Shown in pieces: positions 1 through 5,368 of a stretch of DNA of 5,368 nt; the stretch's first letter is position 1, and every line of letters begins with the position of its first letter. The notes below the pieces were generated by a model that saw only the letters and a program-made list of their open reading frames with translations, made no database searches and was not told the origin of the DNA. The stretch comes from Candidatus Sodaliphilus fimicaballi (GTDB taxonomy: Bacteria > Bacteroidota > Bacteroidia > Bacteroidales > Muribaculaceae). The position numbers and the translations under genes are program-made. Location of the stretch: contig JAGHTV010000065.1 in NCBI GenBank assembly GCA_018065165.1, positions 1 to 5,368 of the forward strand, read 5' to 3'.

Positions 1-1
1 G

Positions 2-2041
2 GCAACCAATATGCCGCCTCACAACCTTTCAGAGTGTATTGACGGATGCGTCGCACTGCTCGAGAATCCCGAGATGGAGGTTGAGGACATCATGCAATAT
101 GTCAAGGCACCTGATTTTCCCACTGGTGGTATTATCTATGGTTACCAGGGTGTAAAAGATGCATTTGAAACTGGTCGTGGCCGCATCATAGTACGCGGTA
201 AGACCGAGATTGAAACCGAACATGGACATGACAAGATTGTCATAACTGAGATTCCTTACAATGTGAATCGTCGTGAGCTCATTATGTCAATTGCACGTCT
301 TGTCGAAGAAAAGAAAATTGAAGGCATTTCAGATGTTAACGACGAGAGCGACCGTCACGGTATGCGCATCGTGGTTGATGTAAAGAAAGACCAAAATGCC
401 AATGTCATAATCAACAAGTTGTACAAGATGACCGAGTTGCAGTCATCTTTCAGTGTTAACAACGTGTGTCTCGTTAACGGACGCCCCCAAACTCTTAACC
501 TGAAGCAACTGTTACAACACTTCCTTGATCACCGTCATGAGGTGGTGATTCGTCGAACTAAGTTCCAACTAAAGAAGGCACAAGACCGTGCTCACATTCT
601 CGAAGGTCTTATCGTTGCTAGTGACAACATCGACGAGGTAATTGCTATCATCAAGAGTAGCAAGACTACCGAGGAAGCCATGACCCGACTGGGTGAACGC
701 TTTGGCCTTGATGAGGTCCAGACTCGTGCAATCGTTGAGATGCGTCTGCGTCAGTTGACCAATCTGGAACAGAACAAGTTGCGTGATGAGTTGGAAGAGC
801 TGATGAAGACAATCGCTTACCTCGAGTCAATCCTCAACGATCCCAATGTTTGCCGCAAGGTTATTGAAGACGAGCTCATTGAAGTTAAGGAGAAGTTTGG
901 TGACGAACGCAAGACAACAATTGAGTACTCATCTGAAGAGATGAATGCCGAGGACTTCTATAGCGACGATCCCATGATTATCACTATCTCACACTTTGGT
1001 TACATCAAGCGTACACCACTCAGTGAGTATCGTGCTCAAAATCGTGGTGGTGTTGGTGCCAAGGGTAGTGATACGCGTGACGAAGACTTCATTGAATTTG
1101 TATATGAGGCTACTAATCACAATTACATGTTGTTCTTCACTTCACAAGGCCGTTGCTACTGGTTACGTGTATTTGAGATTCCTGAGGGTTCAAAGAACAG
1201 CAAGGGTCGTGCAATCCAGAATTTGCTCAACCTTGGTCCTGAGAATCGCATCTTTGCATTCGTTCGTGCAACTAAGTTGCTCGATCCCGAATACAACCAG
1301 TCTCACTATATTATGTTTGCAACCAAGAATGGTGTTGTTAAGCGTACCAGCCTTAAGGACTTCTCTCGCCCACGTTCTAATGGTGTCAATGCTATTAATA
1401 TCCTTGACGACGATCAACTCGTGGGTGCAGTTATGACCGAGGGCGATAGCGAGATTATCTTGGCTAACCGCAATGGTCGTGCAATACGCTTCAACGAGTC
1501 TAAGGTTCGCGTAATGGGTCGCACAGCAACTGGTGTTCGTGGTATGACTCTCGACGGTCCCGACGATGCAGTTGTTGGTATGATTTGCATGCGTTCTAAC
1601 ACTCAAGACGATGTTCTTGTAGTATCAGAGCAAGGTATGGGTAAGCGTAGCAAACTCGAAGACTATCGTGTAACCAACCGTGGTGCTAAGGGTGTTAAGA
1701 CAATGAACATTACCGAGAAGACCGGTAAACTCATCTCAATACGCAATGTAAACGATGGTAACGATGTGGTTATCATCAACAAGAGTGGCATCATCATTCG
1801 CCTGCGTGTTAAGGACCTCCGTGTCATGGGTCGCGCAACTCAAGGTGTTCGCCTCATCAACCTGGAGCGTAAGAACGACGAGATTGCTTCAGTTTGCAAA
1901 GTTGACACTGAACCCGAGGCAACCGATGAGCAAAGCGTAGAATACGCATTTGCTGAGGAAACACCCATCGTTGACGATGCTGTTGTTGAAGAATCAACTC
2001 AAGAAACTCAAGATTCTGATAACGAACTAAATAACGAATAA
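2..2041 (+). CDS. gyrA: DNA gyrase subunit A, C-terminal part (5' end outside window)
   Basis: GyrA is the DNA cleavage and wrapping subunit of the cytoplasmic A2B2 gyrase, which introduces negative supercoils using ATP. The frame is already open at base 2, reading A-T-N-M-P-P-H-N-L, which matches the conserved ATN(I/M)PPHNL motif near residue 165 of E. coli GyrA; the Met at base 11 is therefore internal. About 160 residues are missing, including the catalytic Tyr and the quinolone-resistance region. Visible parts are the end of the breakage-reunion core and tower, the coiled-coil C-gate region (about 175-300), and a six-bladed beta-pinwheel with blade strands starting near 322, 372, 433, 481, 534 and 585. 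The GyrA box reads QNRGGVG (343-349) where E. coli has QRRGGKG. Residues 631-676 form an acidic tail. ParC is less likely because a recognisable GyrA box and six full blades are present. Confidence 0.97.
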   Translation, partial: ATNMPPHNLSECIDGCVALLENPEMEVEDIMQYVKAPDFPTGGIIYGYQGVKDAFETGRGRIIVRGKTEIETEHGHDKIVITEIPYNVNRRELIMSIARLVEEKKIEGISDVNDESDRHGMRIVVDVKKDQNANVIINKLYKMTELQSSFSVNNVCLVNGRPQTLNLKQLLQHFLDHRHEVVIRRTKFQLKKAQDRAHILEGLIVASDNIDEVIAIIKSSKTTEEAMTRLGERFGLDEVQTRAIVEMRLRQLTNLEQNKLRDELEELMKTIAYLESILNDPNVCRKVIEDELIEVKEKFGDERKTTIEYSSEEMNAEDFYSDDPMIITISHFGYIKRTPLSEYRAQNRGGVGAKGSDTRDEDFIEFVYEATNHNYMLFFTSQGRCYWLRVFEIPEGSKNSKGRAIQNLLNLGPENRIFAFVRATKLLDPEYNQSHYIMFATKNGVVKRTSLKDFSRPRSNGVNAINILDDDQLVGAVMTEGDSEIILANRNGRAIRFNESKVRVMGRTATGVRGMTLDGPDDAVVGMICMRSNTQDDVLVVSEQGMGKRSKLEDYRVTNRGAKGVKTMNITEKTGKLISIRNVNDGNDVVIINKSGIIIRLRVKDLRVMGRATQGVRLINLERKNDEIASVCKVDTEPEATDEQSVEYAFAEETPIVDDAVVEESTQETQDSDNELNNE

Positions 2042-2062
2042 TAACTTTTAACTTATAGACAA

Positions 2063-3103
2063 ATGAAAAAATTAATTCTTTTAGTAGCATGTGCTTCGCT
2101 GTTGTCAAGCAGTGCTATCGCTCAAGATGTAACTGAGCTCTTCACTAAGGGTAAGGAAGCTATCGCTAAGTATGACAAGCTTGCTGGTGATCTTATGCTG
2201 GCTAAGACTAAGGACCCCAACGCTGCCGATGCAACTGCTAACGAGCGTGCAGCTCTCCTTATGGAAGGTCTTAACTATCTCAACAAGGCTCTGCCTCTCG
2301 ATACTATCATTGAGGTAGATAAGAAGACAGGCGAACCTAAGATTGACAAGAAGACTGGTCAACCCAAGTTCAAGGTAAAATATTCTAAGGAGATTCAAGA
2401 CATGCTGGTTGGTCACATTAACGACCTCGGTAATGTAGGTGATAACTACTTCCAGGCAAATGACTTTGCTAACGCATATGTTGCTTATGGTGCTTATGCT
2501 GACGCTCTCAATAGTCCTCTTGCTAAGGAACGCAACTATATTCTCGCTGACACTGTATTTGGTCAAATTCTTTTCATGCAGGCTTATTCTGCTTACCAAA
2601 TCAAGGACTTTGAAAATGGCTATGCTCTTTCAAAGAAAGCTATGGCTCTTGGTTTCAACAAGTATGGTGTAGGTGATGTTAAGAACTCTTGTGTAGCTAA
2701 CATCGTTCAAAACTTTGTTAACGAGAAGAAGTTTGATGCTGCTAACGCTTATGTTGACAAGTTGCTTGCTGCTGAACCCACAGGTTTCTTGTATGACATT
2801 AAGGGCTTCGTAGTTGAGCAGGAGAAGGGTATTGCTGACGCTGCTGAGTACTTCAAGAAGTCAATGGAGGCAGGTTTTGGCAATGGTGTCTTCGACTATG
2901 GTCGTAGTCTTTTCACTAAGGCTCAGGCTTACATCGAGGCTAACCCTGACAAGTCAAATAAGGAACTTGCTCCCACATTGGTTCCTATGCTGAAAGAGGC
3001 TAAGGCTGTTCTTGAACAAGCTAAGGTTGCTGCTCCCGAGTCAGCTGCTGGTGCAATCGTTGACCAGCTTGACTATCAGCTCGAGCAACTCGACGCTAAG
3101 TAA
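2063..3103 (+). CDS. Exported TPR-like protein, first of a tandem paralogue pair (346 aa)
   Basis: The specific function is unknown. Residues 1-20 look like a Sec signal peptide: MKK, a hydrophobic core, and a likely signal peptidase I site A-I-A before Q21. There is no lipobox Cys at the cleavage site, so a soluble periplasmic protein is inferred. The rest is mostly Ala/Lys-rich helix in TPR-like pairs, clearest around 129-150, 166-196, 216-237 and 243-271 (KGFVVEQ followed by AAEYFKKSMEAGF). Residues 80-105 are a Lys-rich linker with a duplicated nonapeptide. The ATG is preceded by an A/T-rich leader without a Shine-Dalgarno sequence, as is usual in Bacteroidota. It lies 21 bases after gyrA with no terminator between, so co-transcription is possible. 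Codons are strongly biased (GCT for Ala, AAG for Lys), suggesting high expression. It aligns with the next gene but lacks about 35 residues at the N-terminal side. TPRs generally mediate protein contacts; the partner cannot be inferred. Confidence 0.87.
   Translation: MKKLILLVACASLLSSSAIAQDVTELFTKGKEAIAKYDKLAGDLMLAKTKDPNAADATANERAALLMEGLNYLNKALPLDTIIEVDKKTGEPKIDKKTGQPKFKVKYSKEIQDMLVGHINDLGNVGDNYFQANDFANAYVAYGAYADALNSPLAKERNYILADTVFGQILFMQAYSAYQIKDFENGYALSKKAMALGFNKYGVGDVKNSCVANIVQNFVNEKKFDAANAYVDKLLAAEPTGFLYDIKGFVVEQEKGIADAAEYFKKSMEAGFGNGVFDYGRSLFTKAQAYIEANPDKSNKELAPTLVPMLKEAKAVLEQAKVAAPESAAGAIVDQLDYQLEQLDAK
2318..2371 (+). repeat. In-frame tandem duplication of a nine-residue linker unit
   Basis: Two consecutive 27-base units encode DKKTGEPKI (residues 86-94) and DKKTGQPKF (95-103) of the first TPR-like protein. 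They differ at two of nine residues. The paralogue at 3187-4428 has one clear unit (DKKTGLPKF) preceded by a degenerate one (TNKNGEVKI), so the duplicated form probably predates the gene duplication or spread by conversion. The unit joins an N-terminal helical part to the following TPR helices. Confidence 0.8.
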
Positions 3104-3124
3104 GATCAATTTCTAACTTATTAT

Positions 3125-3160
3125 AACGCTGTGCACGCCATTGCGCGTGTACAGCGTTTT
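3125..3160 (+). terminator. Rho-independent-like hairpin between the two TPR genes
   Basis: The arms at 3125-3138 (AACGCTGTGCACGC) and 3145-3158 (GCGTGTACAGCGTT) pair over 14 positions with a single G-U wobble and a six-base loop. The hairpin starts 22 bases after the stop of the first TPR gene. The T run is short, four bases (3157-3160) of which two belong to the stem, and is followed by CCC. Termination may therefore be incomplete and allow read-through into the next gene, whose start is only 27 bases further on. Confidence 0.72.
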
Positions 3161-3186
3161 CCCATAACATATAAATATCTATCATT

Positions 3187-4428
3187 GTGAGACGCATTTC
3201 ATTTGTATTTTTATCAGTACTTTGTGTATCGTTGTTGGCTACCGCACAACATCGTATTCTTGGCGATGTAAAGAAGAAGATTAGCTCTCTTACTCTTACT
3301 ACCGATGTATATAAGAATGCTATCGCTGCTCTCAAGCCAGCATTAACTCACGACGAAACTAAGAATATTGCTGAGACTTGGTATTTGCAAGGTAAACTTC
3401 AATATGGATACTATGATAAGTTTATGGATGCAAAGACTGTAGGCAAGAAGGTAGATGTTAAAGTTATGGGACATGCCCTTATTGATGGTTACGCAGGTTA
3501 TACTCGAGCTTTGTCATTAGATACCGTTATGGAGACCAATAAAAATGGCGAGGTAAAGATTGACAAGAAGACCGGTTTGCCCAAATTCAAGACTAAATTT
3601 TCAGCAGAGATTGTTAGTCGTATGATATCACACCACAGTGACTATAATGTTGTAGGTGGTGAACTATATAATATAAAAGACTGGGATGGCGCGATTAAGG
3701 CATGGGATATATTTTACACGATGAATGATTTCATTATGGCTCATGGAGGTCGCGAGGTTCCCGATTCTGTACTGGGTCAAGCACGATATTATCAAGCCAT
3801 TGCAATGTGGCAAAAAGGTGACAATGCAGGTGCTGTCAGTTATTTTGCTATTGCTCGTTCTCTAGGATACGTAAAAAAGGAAAGTTATGACTATGCTCTT
3901 GTGTGCTTGTCGTCGTTAAATGATGAGAAAGGTATAGTGAAGCTTGCCAAGGAAGCCTATGACCGATTTGGAACTGAAGATACGCAATATGTACGCATTC
4001 TTATCAATGATAATATAAATAAGAAGGATTATGTCAAGGCAAGCGAATTGCTTGATGAAGTTATCAATAGCAATGATAATGATGCCGAGATTCAGAATCT
4101 TAAAGGTATTGTTGTTGAGCAGCAAAGCAATATCGAAAAAGCCTTGCCTTATTACAAGCGTTGCGTTGAACTCGATCCTGACAATGCTCAAGGTTTGTTT
4201 AATGTGGGAAGATATTACTACAACGAAGCTACTATGATTCCCGAGAGGTATCCTCGTCTGTCGGGACGAAAGCTCAACGAGAAGCTTCATCCTCTATATC
4301 GTGAAGCCCTGCCATACTTTGAGAAGTCTTACAAGCTTGACCCATCTAACGAAGATGTCAAGAATGCTTTGCGTAATATTTACTACAAGTTGGGCGAAGG
4401 TAAGAAGCTGCAACAGATTGAAAAGTAA
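3187..4428 (+). CDS. Exported tetratricopeptide repeat protein, second paralogue (413 aa, GTG start)
   Basis: The specific function is unknown. GTG at 3187 is chosen because the frame is closed by TAA at 3172-3174, the next in-frame ATG is at residue 80, and GTG gives an intact signal peptide: MRR, a hydrophobic core to about residue 18, and site A-T-A before Q21. No lipobox Cys follows, so a soluble periplasmic location is inferred. TPR units are clearest at about 160-180, 197-228, 269-297, 298-333 (KGIVVEQ, then ALPYYKRCVELDPDN) and 335-388, the last interrupted by an insert around 350-368 and ending ALPYFEKSYKLDPSN. A final helix (390-413) is Lys-rich. The linker at 116-136 (KIDKKTGLPKFK) and the flanking order match the upstream protein, so the two are paralogues. 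Codon use is less biased than in its neighbour (more AAA, GGA, CGA and ATA), suggesting lower expression. Confidence 0.87.
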   Translation: MRRISFVFLSVLCVSLLATAQHRILGDVKKKISSLTLTTDVYKNAIAALKPALTHDETKNIAETWYLQGKLQYGYYDKFMDAKTVGKKVDVKVMGHALIDGYAGYTRALSLDTVMETNKNGEVKIDKKTGLPKFKTKFSAEIVSRMISHHSDYNVVGGELYNIKDWDGAIKAWDIFYTMNDFIMAHGGREVPDSVLGQARYYQAIAMWQKGDNAGAVSYFAIARSLGYVKKESYDYALVCLSSLNDEKGIVKLAKEAYDRFGTEDTQYVRILINDNINKKDYVKASELLDEVINSNDNDAEIQNLKGIVVEQQSNIEKALPYYKRCVELDPDNAQGLFNVGRYYYNEATMIPERYPRLSGRKLNEKLHPLYREALPYFEKSYKLDPSNEDVKNALRNIYYKLGEGKKLQQIEK

Positions 4429-4442
4429 GTATACTGTATTTT

Positions 4443-4485
4443 CTAATAAATAACGGCCAGCGGTATCGCTGGCCGTTATTATTAG
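4443..4485. terminator. Bidirectional terminator hairpin between convergent genes
   Basis: A perfect 14-bp inverted repeat (4449-4462 AATAACGGCCAGCG with 4467-4480 CGCTGGCCGTTATT) encloses the loop GTAT. Allowing one bulged A extends the stem outward to 4443-4485. The GC-rich core is flanked by A/T-rich arms, giving T-rich 3' sides on both strands (TTATTATTAG on plus, TTATTTATTAG on minus). It lies between the stop of the second TPR gene (4428) and that of lpxA (4505), so it can serve both transcripts. Confidence 0.88.
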
Positions 4486-4504
4486 ATATTGTAATGACGT
4501 TTCG

Positions 4505-5293
4505 TTAAATTCCAATACGTACTACACCACGTTTGCTGGCGCGTACAAAGTTGACAATCTCGTCACGCTCAGCTGATTCGGGAAGTTCTGCTTCAATCTT
4601 AGCAAGAGCATCGGTAATGTTGAGACCTGACAGGTAGAGAGCACGATATACATCTTGGATTATATATATTTGTTCTCTTGTAAAGCCACGACGGTTTAGA
4701 CCAACCGAATTGACACCCTCGTATGACAAAGGATAGCGTCCTGCCATTACATAAGGCGGAATATCCTTATTAACGAGCGAACCACCTTGAATCATCACGT
4801 GACTGCCAATGCGGGTAAACTGATGAACAAGAGCACCACCACCAATTACCGCCCAGTTGCCTACTACAACTTCGCCAGCGAGTTGTACAGTGTTAGACAT
4901 GATTACGTTGTCGCCAAGTACACAGTCATGTGCTACGTGGCAGTAAGCCATGATAAGGCAGTTGTTGCCAATTACAGTCTTGCCTTTAGAAGCTGTACCA
5001 CGGTGGATGGTAACGAATTCACGAATAGAAGTGTTGTCGCCAATGATAGCTACAGTGTCTTCGCCTTTGAACTTAAGGTCCTGGGGAATGTCGCTTACTA
5101 CTGCACCCGAGTGGATATGGCAGTTCTTGCCTATGCGCGCACCTGAGTGGATGGTTACATTACTATCGATAATTGTGCCGTCACCTATCTCAACATTTGC
5201 ATCAATTGTAACAAAAGGACCTATTTTAACATCCTTGCCTATCTTGGCTTCAGGGCTAATACTTGCAAGAGGTTGTAATTCCTTGTAATCCAT
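4505..5293 (-). CDS. lpxA: Acyl-ACP--UDP-N-acetylglucosamine O-acyltransferase LpxA
   Basis: LpxA performs the first step of lipid A synthesis: transfer of a 3-hydroxyacyl chain from ACP to the 3-OH of UDP-GlcNAc, in the cytoplasm, as a homotrimer. At 262 residues it has the usual family length. Residues about 10-185 are hexapeptide repeats of the left-handed beta-helix (for example AKIGKDVKIGPFVTI); about 195-262 is the helical C-terminal domain. By alignment from memory with E. coli LpxA, catalytic H125 is H122 here (HVAHDC), D74 and K76 are D72 and K74 (QDLKFKGE), H160 is H157 (HQF) and R204 is R201 (NRRGF). E. coli H144 is replaced by E141 (LAGEV). The acyl-ruler position G173 is G170, which fits long acyl chains. 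The start ATG is three bases after the fabZ stop, with only A-rich sequence before it. UDP-GlcNAc specificity is inferred from the family. Confidence 0.96.
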   Translation of the reverse strand: MDYKELQPLASISPEAKIGKDVKIGPFVTIDANVEIGDGTIIDSNVTIHSGARIGKNCHIHSGAVVSDIPQDLKFKGEDTVAIIGDNTSIREFVTIHRGTASKGKTVIGNNCLIMAYCHVAHDCVLGDNVIMSNTVQLAGEVVVGNWAVIGGGALVHQFTRIGSHVMIQGGSLVNKDIPPYVMAGRYPLSYEGVNSVGLNRRGFTREQIYIIQDVYRALYLSGLNITDALAKIEAELPESAERDEIVNFVRASKRGVVRIGI

Positions 5294-5296
5294 GTT

Positions 5297-5368
5297 TTAC
5301 TTGTTTTTAACGATTTGTGCCATAAACTCTGCCTCTGAGACGATCTTCTCTCCTACAAATGCATAACC
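5297..5368 (-). CDS. fabZ: C-terminal end of FabZ, probably of a fused LpxC-FabZ protein (partial)
   Basis: Reading leftward from the window edge, the frame encodes 23 residues starting GYAFVGEKIVSEAEF and ending MAQIVKNK, then TAA at 5299-5297. This matches the C-terminal end of 3-hydroxyacyl-ACP dehydratase FabZ, where a G-x-A-x-V-x-G-x-x-V-x-E-A-E-(F/L)-M-A strand and short tail are typical. In Bacteroidota FabZ is usually fused to the C-terminus of the deacetylase LpxC, directly upstream of lpxA; the position here fits, but the LpxC part lies outside the window. The catalytic His and Glu are also outside. The three-base gap to lpxA suggests one operon with coupled translation, placing fatty acid elongation and lipid A acylation, which share the 3-hydroxyacyl-ACP pool, under joint expression. 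Confidence 0.82.
   Translation of the reverse strand, partial: GYAFVGEKIVSEAEFMAQIVKNK

Noticed and set aside
11..13. ATG at base 11 as a true start of gyrA
   Set aside because: The codons before it (A-T-N) continue the conserved GyrA motif, and a start here would remove the catalytic Tyr domain, so the gene is cut by the window edge and not truncated.
1190..1606. Open frame of 138 codons on the minus strand, within gyrA
   Set aside because: The pinwheel blades of GyrA are intact on the other strand across this whole stretch; the antisense product resembles nothing known.
2105..2599. Open frame of 164 codons on the minus strand, opposite the first TPR gene
   Set aside because: It lies wholly within a gene with a signal peptide and strong codon bias; its translation has no recognisable family or domain, and it is a by-product of the codon use opposite.
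3157..3187. Possible Bacteroidota promoter: TTTT, 19 bases, TATCATTG (consensus TTTG and TAnnTTTG)
   Set aside because: Both boxes have a mismatch and the second overlaps the GTG start, so transcription would begin inside the gene, with no other good start until residue 80.
3532..3564. EF-hand or dockerin-like calcium loop in the second TPR protein (E116-x-N118-x-N120-G121-x-V123)
   Set aside because: The acidic residue falls at loop position 11 instead of 12, position 1 is Glu, and the paralogue has DKKTG here without the needed ligands; a turn in a Lys-rich linker is simpler.
4787..5146. Plus-strand open frame of 119 codons opposite lpxA
   Set aside because: It is antisense to the hexapeptide repeat region of LpxA, whose repeated codon pattern keeps the opposite frame open.

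Overview
The window reads as chromosomal core DNA from a member of the order Bacteroidales (Prevotella-, Bacteroides- or Muribaculaceae-like). Three things point there: the end of a FabZ domain lying three bases upstream of lpxA, which is the lpxC/fabZ-lpxA layout of Bacteroidota; starts without Shine-Dalgarno sequences, preceded only by A/T-rich leaders; and two exported TPR proteins of a type common in that phylum. The genus cannot be fixed from the sequence alone.

Layout. Bases 2-2041 (+) hold the C-terminal four fifths of DNA gyrase subunit A; its N-terminus, with the catalytic tyrosine and quinolone-resistance region, lies left of the window. After 21 bases comes an exported 346-residue protein (2063-3103, +). 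A GC-rich hairpin follows (3125-3160), then a related but longer 413-residue exported TPR protein that starts with GTG (3187-4428, +). A near-perfect inverted repeat (4443-4485) separates this rightward block from a leftward lipid A block: lpxA (4505-5293, -), preceded by the last 23 codons of a fabZ or lpxC-fabZ gene (5297-5368, -).

How the genes work together. gyrA and the first TPR gene may share a transcript, since no terminator is visible between them. The two TPR genes are tandem paralogues: their proteins align along most of their length, share a lysine-rich 'KIDKKTGxPKFK' linker, and both carry signal peptides. The hairpin between them may reduce expression of the second copy. On the other strand, FabZ and LpxA use 3-hydroxyacyl-ACP for fatty acid elongation and lipid A synthesis respectively, and are translationally close.

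No mobile element, CRISPR array, tRNA or rRNA is visible, and no gene-free stretch exceeds 85 bases. I found no clear evidence of a new system. The least explained item is the tandem pair of exported TPR paralogues behind gyrA. Residue numbers for GyrA count from the Met codon at base 11.
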